A stretch of DNA of 64,000 bases from Paracyclopina nana. Its lineage: Eukaryota > Arthropoda > Copepoda > Cyclopoida > Cyclopettidae. The stretch lies in assembly GCA_019096065.1 (NCBI GenBank), contig JAGUCH010000003.1, forward strand, positions 10,974,001 through 11,038,000. The letters run 5' to 3'. The translations under genes and the position numbers were made by a program. Shown here one piece after another: positions 1 through 10,907 of this stretch (positions are counted from its first letter, which is position 1; every line of letters begins with the position of its first letter). The notes under the pieces were generated by a model that was given only the letters and a program-made list of their open reading frames with translations, was not told the DNA's origin and did not search any database.

Positions 1-496
1 TCCTTGGATCACCCAGGGACAGTACATCATTGTTTGGCACCACAACTCCTCCTCAGCCAGCTCACCCAGCTGCTTATCACAATATATAGTACATGATCAA
101 ACGTCCATGCGAAATCGATGAAATCACCAATAATTGCATCAACTAATCAAGACCACGTGGTGATTACGCAATCACTTAGGCCCAGTTCTAATAGAGGTGA
201 TGATCCATGATCCGGTCCGGTCTTGAGGAGCAAGGAAGCTGGCATAGCCTTATGTAGCATGCCTATAGTAGCATACACCACAGTTTATGCTGTCTGGTGT
301 CCGTCGACCGTCCGTCGCGCCGCCGTCCTCCGCCGCGGCTGTTTATGCGAGCGCCCCTAAGCACCGAACTCCGGAATGGATAGATTCTGTACGTGCGCAC
401 CGCGAACAAAGACTTCAGTGGACAACGGAGCGCTGTCAGACCAACACCATGCTACTACTGCTATCCTGAATCACGGAGCATTAGCGGATCTTCAGG
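1..496. other. Upstream region of SERTA gene, no gene called
   Basis: No supported coding exon. The stretch ends in what is probably the 5' UTR of the SERTA gene. Short ATG frames at about 287 and 376 would act as upstream ORFs if transcribed. A short open stretch on the minus strand at the left edge (about 1-78) could be the end of an exon but cannot be assigned. Confidence 0.4.
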
Positions 497-1567
497 ATGA
501 CCAGAGTGAGCCACAGCCATCACCAGATCGGAGCCTCGCGGAGGCTGCCACCCCGAATCACCATGCTGGCCTCGAGCCCCAAGTACAAGTTGAAGGAGGA
601 GCGCAAGCGCGTGCTCAAGCTGTGCGTGAAGAAGCTGCGGAGCATCGAGGACCCCGAGGCCTTCCTCTCGAGGTCGGTGCTGATCAACAACACGCTCAAG
701 AGGCTGCAGTCGGAGGTGCGCGAGGAGAAGGCCGAGAAGAAGATGGTCACCTACTCGCCCAGCCCCTACTCCTTCTACGCCATCGAGAAGCTGGCCTACG
801 CCGAGAAGATGGAGGACGACCTCGGCGAGGACCAGACCGTCTTCGAGGCCGACGACGAGGCCGAGGAGGAGACCTCGGCCTCCTCCAGCTCCGAGGACGA
901 GGATGACAGCTCATCCTCATCCTCGGCATCCTCCGAGGCCGAGGAGGAGAAGAAAGTGGTTGCCGAGGCTGCCGCTGCTGCTGCTGCCATCGGCCCGAGC
1001 AGCCTCGAGGACGAACTTTTGTCAGAGGTCTACATGCCGCCGCCCAGGCTGATCCCGCACATTGAGGACGACGTGGAGGACGAGGCCATGGCCATAAAGA
1101 GGCCGTCCACCCCCGTGCCGTGGGAGGCGGCCTCGAGCAACAACAACCCCTCCGCGGAGGCTGTGATCAAGAGTAGCGAGTGCTGTGATACAGAGGCCGA
1201 CATTTGGTCCGAGGCCGTGAGGACAGAGTGCTGGACCAAGCCCGCGGCCATCAACAACATTAAGAACGCGTGGCCTCAGCTCGACTGGCCCACCTACATG
1301 CCCTCCAGCTCCACCAACGGGAGCGAGGCCGTGACGGTGGCGGCCTCGAGCGCCTCATCAGCCTCCGATCAGTTCAATCCAAATATTTGCGTGCCCACTG
1401 CCACCTCAGAGAACACTTGTCACCAGAGCAGTGCCAATAAGGAGAACATTGTGACGTATCATCATCCCACGGCGGACAAGTGCTACTCCTGCGGACAGTC
1501 CTCGCTGTTTCAATCTGAGCTGCAGTCTGTGGTATTCAACAGCCTCATAGCCTCGCTGGAAACGTGA
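497..1567 (+). CDS. SERTA-domain protein (taranis/SERTAD-like)
   Basis: Intronless frame of 356 codons. A second in-frame Met at 563 (334 codons, begins MLASSPKYK) is the more likely start, because the SERTA motif follows directly. The SERTA motif covers about residues 34-74 of the long form (ERKRVLKLCVKKLRSIED, then NNTLKRLQSEVRE). In this family the motif binds CDK4 or PP2A-B subunits and the proteins act as nuclear co-regulators of E2F, PHD-bromodomain and chromatin pathways; Drosophila taranis is the arthropod member. A long acidic serine tract follows (about 115-155), then a low-complexity tail with Ala and Ser runs. Coding GC is clearly higher than in the flanks. A SERTA protein is well supported; the exact orthologue is inferred. 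Confidence 0.85.
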   Translation: MTRVSHSHHQIGASRRLPPRITMLASSPKYKLKEERKRVLKLCVKKLRSIEDPEAFLSRSVLINNTLKRLQSEVREEKAEKKMVTYSPSPYSFYAIEKLAYAEKMEDDLGEDQTVFEADDEAEEETSASSSSEDEDDSSSSSSASSEAEEEKKVVAEAAAAAAAIGPSSLEDELLSEVYMPPPRLIPHIEDDVEDEAMAIKRPSTPVPWEAASSNNNPSAEAVIKSSECCDTEADIWSEAVRTECWTKPAAINNIKNAWPQLDWPTYMPSSSTNGSEAVTVAASSASSASDQFNPNICVPTATSENTCHQSSANKENIVTYHHPTADKCYSCGQSSLFQSELQSVVFNSLIASLET

Positions 1568-1813
1568 CAGAGACACAGGCGAGGATGCTAAGCATCGTCG
1601 AAACGGAGGCATTTTTCGGTTCAGTTTGTGCTTTACTCAGTGTTATCTTCATTATTATCATCATATATACTATTATATACTTATTAAGCACTACATAGGC
1701 CATCATCAACACCATATAATAATCATCATCATTGTAATTCTTGCTGAAAAAAAAACACGCTATTCTGTTGCACAACAAGAACAATGACAGTAAATCACCA
1801 CCACCAAAAACGG

Positions 1814-1819
1814 AATAAA
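1814..1819 (+). terminator. Candidate poly(A) signal of SERTA gene
   Basis: An AATAAA hexamer about 250 nt after the stop, in an AT-rich 3' region (1568-2036) with no other coding signal. Confidence 0.45.
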
Positions 1820-2036
1820 CGGTGTGATTGTATCACTTTTTACTCTCTCAAAAAAGAATGCATATAGGACAATGATCATGCCCTTTAAAAGCTGTTGTCA
1901 TCTTCATCAAAATGACGTCATTTATCCTGACGATGATGGAGGCCGCCGAGGCCATAAAACTCATTTCTCAGCCGAGTTGAGGAGAGAAAGCCATTTAATT
2001 TATTTTCCGCGGAGCTGATAAACTGAAATAAACAAC

Positions 2037-5000
2037 TTGGTAAATTCCGCGAAATCGCAGGGGGGTTGCGCGAGCAGAGTAAACAAAACAAGTTGCGCCC
2101 TCAAAACATTGACAAACAGGCCGTGCGCGGTGTTGTTGACGTGTCTGCTGGGATTGAAAGTGAAATTCTGGCACCGCCGGCTGAAACAAGCGTTCAAGAT
2201 GCTGGATGAGGCCGCCAAGCATGTCAGGGAGGCCATTATGCTTGGCCGCACGGACATCATCAAGAAGTTGTTAGAGGAGGTGAAATCCAGCCTGTTGAAA
2301 GGTAAAATCTGCCATATCGCAAGCAGTTGTCAAAACGTCAACTTCGGCCACGAATCTATTTTGCAGAGGACAAAGATCGAGGATTGGCCCACTATTGCCA
2401 CTTCTTGAACGCGAGCGACTCCAAAATCGGCTCTTTTCTTCATGAAGCCGTTAAGGTATTCAGTTTTTCGCCAACTTACGTACTACGATATGCTAACCTA
2501 ATTAAAGGTTCTTCTCGGGAACATTGGCTTACTGTCTAAAATAGAAACTGTGATCTCTTTTCCAGCATGGGAAAAAGGACGTGGTGCGAGCCCTATTGCA
2601 AGAAGGATCTGATCCCGGCGTGCTTGATGAGTCTCAAGACACTGCAGTAGATTTGATTGCCAGTCCAGAGATGAGACAAGTGTTTGCCGATGTGCTTATG
2701 CAATCAGCTGCGAGTGGAAAGTAAGTACGCGTGAGCTCGTCGTACACATAAAAAGCAACAGAGCACGGGCATCATCTCCAGATGGAGCGAGCTTTCGATA
2801 CAAAAATCTACCTGCATGCACTTCGCTGGTAATTTAACCCAAAACTTGCTGACATTTACGTGTTGCTATATAAAGAGGAGAATCTTGTTGGCTGAAAAGT
2901 CTGATGTAATTTGAAGCTATTCTCTTGCGCAATATGACTGACTACATTAAAGGCTGTTCTTCGATTTTCAATACTCATGTTAATGGCCTTGTTTCAGCCT
3001 TTTTCTCCAAAGCTCCCTCCCATCAGCATATGTAATTTCCTGCAAATTTCGGGCTTGTTCCAACCAACTCACTCCATTCATGCAAGAATGTTGCATTGCT
3101 TTGGTGGTGAAACTTTGGTCTATGTACCACTAAAAGCTGGTTTAGAAAGCTCGCTAGATTGAAAAAAATTGTCCTTTGCCATACATCTACCACGACATTC
3201 TCTCTTTTCTAGCCTTGAGCAAATGGAACGACTCCTCCGAGCTGGCATCGATGTCAGTGTCATTGACACACCGACGACAAAAAATACTCCTCTTCACTGG
3301 GCAGCTTCTTTTGGCAGCGCAACCACCGCACAAGTACTTTTGGAGCAATTCGGGGCCGATCCCAATCTGGCTAATTCGGTGGGCATGACTTCCCTCCACG
3401 ATGCTGTCACTCGGGGTGACCAAAGCATGGTCAAAGTGTTGGTTAAATTCGGTGCTAATCCCACTCTGACCAGGCATCGAGATGGCAAGACGGCCCTAGA
3501 TTTGGCTGAGGAGAAGACTGACATTTTGGCCCTGCTTAAATCGAGCTCTTACTTACACTCGAACGAAACGAGAGTGCCTAATGGGGATATTGGCTCCGAA
3601 AAAAGAACCTCGGTGGTGCACAATTGTCAACAGGTAAGTTGACTAAAATACGTATTTTTTCTGTGGAACTTGGACGGCTTTCTCTTTTAGAGCCCACCAC
3701 TACCAAAAAAGAGTACGAATGGCGCAGCAGCAGCAGCAGTGATTAGTGACGAGAGGCTGTCCCTCCTCTGCCCACAGCCTCGATACATGCATCAATTATC
3801 GGATGAGATCAACTACTTTCCAGATCGTATGACTGTCTCTGTCCTTCCAGGAATTTTCTCAATTCACGAGTAAGTTTTCCTCGTCGTGTTTTATGATCTT
3901 GTCATGCCGTAATGGCTATTTATAAATATATAAGTTCCACGCTTTTGGATCTAGCAAAATTAGTTCTTGATAACAGCGTTGAATATAGCAACATTCCTAT
4001 TTAATTGACGTAAAGGAAAAGCATCTTTTTAATGAGAAGCTTGCTATTTTCAGCGTTCTTGACGTATGGGATGTATTTCGAGGATATCTGGCGAGGCTTA
4101 ATCGAAGAATCCACTTGTCTGAGACCCAACCGAGATCTCGAGCTGATGCCATAATTCAGTGCAGCATCAACCCACATTTGTTCTCCGCTCAATCCAGCTG
4201 CTACAAACTAACGATAGCAAATCACCGAATCAAGATTGCGGCCTCAGACCTGGCTGGCTTGAGATACTGCATTTCCACTCTGATTCAGATTTTCGCATTG
4301 TTCTACCCACTGCCGGAAGAGTCGGCTGAGGACATCCTCGACAATGATGGTGATGATGGCCCATTAGCTAACGAGGAGCGCGGAGTTGCTTCAGTCTACA
4401 TATCTGATTCGCCCGAATTCGCAATGCGAGCCGTTCTCCTAGATCTCAATCCGTATGGAAGAGTGCCAAAAATGGAGATGCTCCTGGGCGTCATTGACAT
4501 TTGGTGCCTGCTGAAAATTAACCAGTTCCACGCCTTCTTCAGAGTGGGCACCTCCGATGCATCTTTCCTCAGCTACTCCAAAAGGTACTATATATATCCT
4601 GTTCATTTTCCTGGTCTGCTTGGGGTTCGAAGTGGAAGCTATAACTTCTTTTAGTGACTACTTTATTTGATGTTGGCATGGCGGTGTGCATGTGTGTGGT
4701 GAGTGTTTTTCTCCTCAAAGCACCTAGTACTTTTCAATCTTGTCCTTGAGAGCGCAGGTTGAAACTTCAGACTTTCTCATTGCTTTGGTCACCCCAGAGA
4801 CTCCTTTTTCACTGCTGCATTAGCTGTGTTATTTTTACTTAGCTTTTTATGCCTCACCTCGCGTTTATTGGAAGATGGAGTTATTTGGCGAAAGCTAGCT
4901 ACTTCTGCCTTGACATTTCATGACATGGCTTTCCCTGAAGCATTCTTCAGGTTTTTTCCCACTCATTTTCTCCTGATTTGTTAAATGCCTTTTCCTACCA

Positions 5001-7400
5001 TATTGAATTTGATTTCCCGTTTGCAGAGATTACATGACAATCGATCGTTATACTCGGGAGCGAGGCATCGATTTTGTACCAGCGATTGACGTTGATTCCT
5101 CAGTCTCCACTTCAGCAGATATGGAAAAGTTGAGGCCAAAGTTCCTCGAGATCATGCGATGCTTCGACCGACCGAGCTTCATCCACCTGGGGCCGAAAAT
5201 AACCTCCATCCTCGCAGCTGACAACGCCAATGTTTTTGATTTCATTCACGTCCCGAATGAAGATACGACATTCATTCTATGTGCGAATTCCCTTCACGTG
5301 AAAACGCTCGACTTTTCAAACCTGCCAGCCAACTCCATTATTGCTCACTATGGTTTCCAGGTAGGCTGATTTGCCTTTAAACATTTATGTATAGCATGTA
5401 CGCATTTTCGTGGTAGAATTTGTGTCCATGTTAGCAATTGTTAGCAAACATTGCTCCTTAGAACAAATTTAGCAAGGCTGCTAATAATGGCTTAACTTGG
5501 CTGCGCTTCCACTTTTAAAAACAATATCTGCATATTATTACATTATTACAAACTTGCGTATTATGGCTATAGCCTGATAGCTTTAATATTTTGATTATTT
5601 TGAGTGTCATTCAGAATTGTTGTATACATAAATTGTTTGCTAATTTTGAAAAGGGTTGGATAGAAAGGGGCAACTTTGTAGCGAGACAGCAGTCGTCAGT
5701 AAGTTTTAAGTTTGTTGAGTGGACAATTTGCTTCTCTCTTTATTGCGTGCCTCTCGCATTTTAGCACATATACAGCCTGTTTCAGAGTTATTTATGCACT
5801 TTGAAGTCAATAGTTTGTGTTGCGGATTTCAGTAATGCTGAACAAAATGGGCAACATTAAAATTCTTTGAAAATCTTTTGCTATCTTCTTTGCTAAGATG
5901 ATCGAATTATTTTTTTTATTAAATGTTGGAAAATTAAATATGGGAGTCTCATTTTTTCGTTCATATTGAAAAATATAGCCGAATTTGGTTCTGAAAAGTT
6001 GTCATTACTCACAAAATGTTTCTTTTAGGCATTGTAAATCTGTATTTTTTGATTGAAAAGACAATGTACTCCAAATTATGTTACAATTTTGACGAAAATC
6101 AATATTTTTTCAATTATTGTGACTAACGCACCCAAAATCTAAAAAATAGGCTTTTACAGTATTTTTACGTTTTTTACTTTCAATTAAAATTGCGATTAAC
6201 ACTACGATGACAGTTGTATTTGGTAGTTGTTACACAAAGTTTTGGATTTTTAGGGTGCGCAAAAATCTCTGAATCAGACTGTACATCCTCAAGCTAAAAT
6301 ACTATTTGTATTCTGGTGATGGCGTCATAGAGCTGAATTTTGGTTTTTTTTCTCAACTGACTTGGTGACAGATGCCGAAAATTCGCAATTTCTCTCACGT
6401 CTGTTGCAACGCCAATCTATCATTTCAGAAAAACGAAGCGTATGCCAATTCTCTATCAAAATTCGTTCAAATGGGACTGCCAATAGCTGTCTGCTCTGGA
6501 ACAATGGCATGGAGCAACCTCTCTGGCAATCCAGAGGTGGCCTATGACAACTGCGTTGCTGCCACGAGGTGTATGTCATCCTTGGCTGGCATTGGCACAA
6601 TCAACGCCCATTGGAGCAGCCACCCTTCAATGACCCATTTGACCTTTGCTTGGCCAGCTTTCGTTCTCTCTGCTTGCCTCGGCTGGAACAGCAACAGTTG
6701 CCTCAATGAGGCCAAATTCAAAGAGGCTTTGCCTAAGCTGCTGGACATGCATGTTTTCGGAATTTGCGGGTACAGCAAAGATGGCAGCTTTGGCAGCGAT
6801 TCCGGATCGCCTGGACGAGCTCTGTTGGAAATTGGTCAAGCTGAGGCTCTCATGGATAAGAAGCATTTGGGGGACCACGCCGTCGTTTCCCGAGCCTCGT
6901 CAGACTCGATCCTTCTCCGAATTTTGGCTAATCCGGATGACGTATCTTTCGACAAATTGGCCTTGGATGACTTTGGCGTAAGATACGGCTTGAATCACCA
7001 ACGACCGCGGAAGCTTTACAATTTCTATTTTCAGATTGCCGTTCAACGTGTCAAGAGGGCTCAGAATATTTTGCTGAAATGCAGGCTGTCGAAAGGCAGC
7101 ATTCGTGCCCAAAGTCTGACGCAAGAGCTATTTTTGGCCTCCGAGCTCCTCATATTGGCAGCGAGGATTGGTCGCTCGTTATTTGCTAATGGCACAAATG
7201 CAAAATCGGACGTGATTAACGTGGGCGTAGCCAATTTGCCACCCACTTTTCGCTCTGATATTGCCAACAAGGCTTTGACTCTGGTTGAGCAATATCGTGC
7301 CTTGTGGCTTTCTCGTTATGAACCCCAAGGGATGCAATCATCATTGCTGGTGCTTTCCAATTTGTTGGCCAAGTTCATTCCAGATGGTGCGGAGATGTAA
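2037..7400 (+). CDS. Ankyrin-repeat + GH20-like hexosaminidase domain protein
   Basis: Eight exons join in phase: 2037-2301, 2367-2455, 2566-2720, 3213-3633, 3691-3869, 4054-4584, 5027-5360, 6372-7400, giving 1000 residues (946 if the in-frame Met at 2199 is used). The first third carries ankyrin-type repeats (TPLHWAASFGS, TSLHDAVTRGD, GKTALDLAEEK). The rest matches GH20 glycosidases in order: the N-terminal alpha/beta domain (LAGLRYCISTLIQ), the barrel start (DSPEFAMRAVLLDLNPYG), the RGIDFVPAIDVD strand, and a late barrel segment ending ACLGWN. At about 5178-5197 the usual H-x-G-x-D-E motif reads FIHLGPKIT, so both catalytic acids are missing. It may bind N-acetylhexosamine glycans without cleaving them. 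With no obvious signal peptide and with ankyrin repeats it is probably intracellular. The domain calls are strong; the function is unknown. Confidence 0.82.
5771..6283. repeat. MITE-like element in intron (Tc1/mariner-type ends)
   Basis: The ends are imperfect inverted repeats of about 29 bp: TACAGCCTGTTTCAGAG on the left, and TACAGTCTGATTCAGAG read inward from the right. Both outer boundaries are TA, as expected for a Tc1/mariner TA target duplication. The interior is AT-rich without an ORF. It lies in the 1-kb intron before the last exon of the ankyrin-GH20 gene. Confidence 0.7.
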
Positions 7401-7740
7401 TTTTTGAAAAATAGCTGTGATATTTCTTAGTTTTTACAACACGTGTGGCTTTCGTCTCTTTGACAACACGCACTTTTTATTACTGGTTGTTGTTCCTTAG
7501 GTAAAAATATATATGAGCTTCATTACAATTCAGGTGGCTTGCATTGATTACAGTCGTCCATGTCTTCCTCAAACTCCTCGACTTGTAGAGTCATTTCGTA
7601 GAAGTCGTACTTTGCTCGAATTTTGGTCGAGGCCTCCCTCAAAATCGTTTGTGCATTGGAACCGGGAGCTGGAGCAAATCGAGGAAAAATCCAATTAAAT
7701 GAAAATTTGAAACTTAATTGACTGCATTACGAAAGATGGG
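7401..7740. other. Convergent 3' region, ankyrin-GH20 / ZnT
   Basis: 340 bp between two stop codons facing each other. No clear AATAAA is seen for the plus-strand gene; the AT-rich ATATATATGA area near 7507 may carry a variant signal. Confidence 0.3.
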
Positions 7741-9292
7741 CTATTCTAGAAATGCTTTTATGTAACCATTACCTATAGCCAAATGAGCAGCCAAGGCTGT
7801 TTTATCTGTAGTAAGGCCCCAAATCCTCAGGTTGTGAACAGCCACAATGCCTTCAACGCTCAAGAACGTCTCTTGCACAATGTTGAAGCTGATATCTTTG
7901 GGAATGCCTAAAAATAGAAAAAGGAAATTAGGCAGAGCTCTTATCCACGCCATATCATTAGTAGTACCTTCCATGAGGACGTTCATTGTGTCCTTCAGAA
8001 TCCGGATGGTGGTGAAGAGTACCAAAATGGAGAAGATGAAGGTACAAATGGGGTCGATGATGACCAAGTGGGGATAAAAGTAGATAATGAGAGCGGCAAT
8101 AAAGACGCCCAAGCTCTGCAGGAAATCGCCCAAAACGTGAATGAAGGCCGCTCGCACGTTGATGTTTTCCTTCCTTTGGGCTTCAGCATCGCGTCCGGAT
8201 TCCCCGCCGCTGTCTCCACCATGACTATGTCCATGTCCTCCTCCACCATGGCTATGTCCATGCCCATGCTGATGTAGAGTGCATCCCATGCTGCATTGAA
8301 AAAAGCTATTTTTTACCAAGCCTTGGTGGAATTGATATGGGCGACGCGTAGCAAAACGTGGTTACCGATATTTCAAATATCGAATGGAATTCCTTGCTTC
8401 CACGAATTTGATCTTGGTACTTCGGGGCTTATAAGCATTGAAATGTCAGCTTACATAATGTTCACGAGCACGCCAACGCCACTCGTGATGAGCATGATGG
8501 TGGCATCCAACTCGAACTGCATGTTGATGATCCTCTCGATGGCAATGTAGACGAGAATGCCAGTCACGACCCAGATGAGCAGGACCGATACGGTGGCGCC
8601 AATGACCTCCGCCCGGTGCCAGCCAAAGCTCATCCTCCGCGTGGCTGGCCTCGAGGCCACCCAAAGGGAAAAGAGGGAAATCATGAAGCTGGCAAAGTCT
8701 GTCAGCAAGTGGGCAGCATCAGTGGCAATGGCTAGGGAATTGGCCAAGAAACCACCCGCAATCTCGAGGATCATGAAGAACAGGCAGAGCACACTGGCAA
8801 TGATCAGCTTGTTGCGAGCCTTCTTGTCCATCCCGCCGCCAGCTCTATCTCCGTGACAGTGGAGCTCTCCAGAAGATCCGAGGTTCTCGTGCTGATCTCC
8901 AGTTCCTGATTGAAATTACGTAACATGTTGGCATATATAAGCTACGATCCAATTACCATGGTCTGAGGGATGATCCTGCGTCAGATCGGAAGACACTTTT
9001 TCGTGCTTCTGGTGCTGCTGCTCCGGAATGAGCTCATCGCAGCATCTGGCCACTCCGAATTTGTTGCCATGAATGCAAAACACGATCGGTGTTGAGGAGG
9101 GCGAGGCTCCAATGCTGCTATAGTTGTTGGATCTCCTCGTGTCCAAGCTAAAGAAAATGATGGCATGATGAAAAGTTAGATGATTATGTATGTAGTTCAC
9201 CTCTGCTTTTCACTTTTCTCATAAATGGCCTCAAACTCTCCTCCATCAGAGAAGTACTTTTTGTACTTGAACTGAGGATTTTTTTTCGACAT
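7741..9292 (-). CDS. ZnT-family zinc transporter (SLC30A2/3/8-like)
   Basis: Five exons, complement of 7741-7907, 7968-8290, 8455-8905, 8957-9147 and 9201-9292, in phase for 407 residues. It is a cation diffusion facilitator with six membrane helices that exports Zn2+ from cytosol into vesicles or out of the cell in exchange for protons. The zinc-site pairs HLLTD (helix 2) and HVLGD (helix 5) are intact. A histidine-rich loop (HQHGHGHSHGGGG) sits between helices 4 and 5, and an HCH motif just before helix 1 is typical of the ZnT2/3/8 branch. The last intron is 60 nt, a multiple of three without a stop, so retention would insert 20 residues before the cytosolic C-terminal domain. The paralogue within the branch is not resolved. 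Confidence 0.92.
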
Positions 9293-9890
9293 CCTACTTT
9301 TGTACGGTTTATGTTAATGTGAGCGTGAATATGATGTCACTGAGAGATAACGACGCGTGTGAATGGGAGGCTAACATTTTATCTTATTATTCTGAATAAA
9401 TACGACGTGACCGATTTGATGATGAGGATTTCGCACATGGCTACGATTTTTTGAACCAGTGTGCTAAGAGCTTTTCGCACTCGCTCTGACAACAAAATTA
9501 TATCAACTGAAATCAAATCAAAAAATATCATTGTACTGCAAATCACCAGTTCTTCGTTATGTAGCACATTCATGAGAGAACATTTAAATAGGTTAAACAT
9601 GGTTTGCAACAAGTTGCCCGCAAATTATAATTGGGTTTCTATTTTTGAGAATATCCAAAGAAAATACTGGCTTCCTTTTAAGGAATTAGAAACGAGGAAA
9701 AAGCAACTATCATATTGGCAAAACTTGCATAACTGATACTGGTTTGCATAGGTTTCGGTGAGATTTTCCACTTGTAGTACGTACACATATGACAGTTCTA
9801 CAAAAATCCATTGCCATCGTGTTGCCAAGTGCTCTTTTCCAACTTTTAGCAAAGCTTCAAGGACAAAAAGCCCAGCTGTGCTACTATTTT
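9293..9890. other. Intergenic, AT-rich
   Basis: Promoter side of the ZnT gene and 3' side of the unrecognised gene upstream. Frames here are short and contain no domain signal. Confidence 0.3.
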
Positions 9891-10533
9891 TTACGTCTTT
9901 TGAATTAATGATATACGACAAGTGCACGTGCACTCAAACCTAGCAACAAAGAGAGATCAAGAACAGGTTATGATTTCTGTACCTTTTGCTTAGGTGTCTC
10001 GATCGATCTCTGCTTTTTTGCAATATTCTAGTCTTGTCATTGGCATCTACGGCTGCATCTTGATCGCTCTCGTCGTCATACTCGTCGTCAGGTTGAACTG
10101 CACCCGATCCTGGAATGCCAATCGTGGGAGACAAGCAGTTCTCTTGAGCAATTGTGGGCAATCTGGGGAAACCATCAGTTTCCCTGAAAGATGTGCCACC
10201 CCACAGTGAATTGGCTGCTTCTGCAGTCGTTTCACGCCAGATAAATCCATTATCCTTTAGAATCACAGTTAAAAATGATAAATACGTATATATCAAGCTA
10301 AATTACTTGGAATGAAACACTGTAGATTTTGGCATTGGGTTTGGCTCTTAGGCTGTTTTTCCGGCGACCTTGGCCATAATTTGGCTGAGCTTCGCCACTG
10401 TCATGGCCTGAAAGATGTGAAAAGTGGAATAAAAATGGAGGAATTTGTCAATTTTTCACTTACTGTGTCCATTGGTGACAGGCTCACTCTCTTCGCCCAG
10501 ATTCTCGATTGCATCCAAATCGTGACCGCTCAT
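9891..10533 (-). CDS. Unrecognised small acidic protein
   Basis: Four exons, complement of 9891-9939, 9983-10254, 10307-10407 and 10464-10533, join in phase to about 163 residues. The first three are well supported by GT-AG sites and coding-like sequence; the last (ending QKT) is tentative. The protein starts MSGHDLDAIENLGEESEP, has a basic patch (GQGRRKNSLRAKP), a conserved-looking core (SFRETDGFPRLP, then LSPTIGIPGSGAVQPDDEYD), an acidic run and a basic end. There is no signal peptide and no membrane segment. It lies 375 bp downstream of the ammonium transporter on the same strand with its own ATG. I do not recognise the family. Confidence 0.55.
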
Positions 10534-10848
10534 GAGGCTGGGTTGGCTCAAAATATCACACACGAGGTCAAAAGCATCACAGACAAAACTGAGGAGGAGT
10601 TTCTTTCTGGCCAAAAATCACAAGTCCGCAGTAACCTGAGGTTTATTTTGAAAGTGACAAGCGGAACATTAATTGTCCGCGAAGCTCACGCAACCTCTCA
10701 ACTCAAAAGTTCCGCTATGTAAACAAACTCAACAAAGCCTTGTTCAACCTAACCAGTTTGTTTTCAAACGCACAAATTAAGGACATGAGCATTTGTCATT
10801 CATGAAATGGAAGCAAAATGAGATGTTTAAGAAGGTACGCTTATACAT

Positions 10849-10854
10849 TTTATT
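10849..10854 (-). terminator. Poly(A) signal of the CA-Amt gene
   Basis: AATAAA on the minus strand 54 nt after the ammonium transporter stop codon. Confidence 0.55.
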
Positions 10855-10907
10855 GTTCTTGTGAACCGTCATAGCATTTTAAAGATAATGAGCTGGAGAA
10901 GTTAATT

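Noticed and set aside
1-78. Open minus-strand stretch at the left edge (QLGELAEEELW)
   Set aside because: Could be an exon of a neighbouring gene, but too short to assign without the flanking sequence.
376-906. 176-codon frame overlapping the SERTA gene
   Set aside because: Out-of-frame Arg/Gly/Glu-rich shadow of the SERTA coding region.
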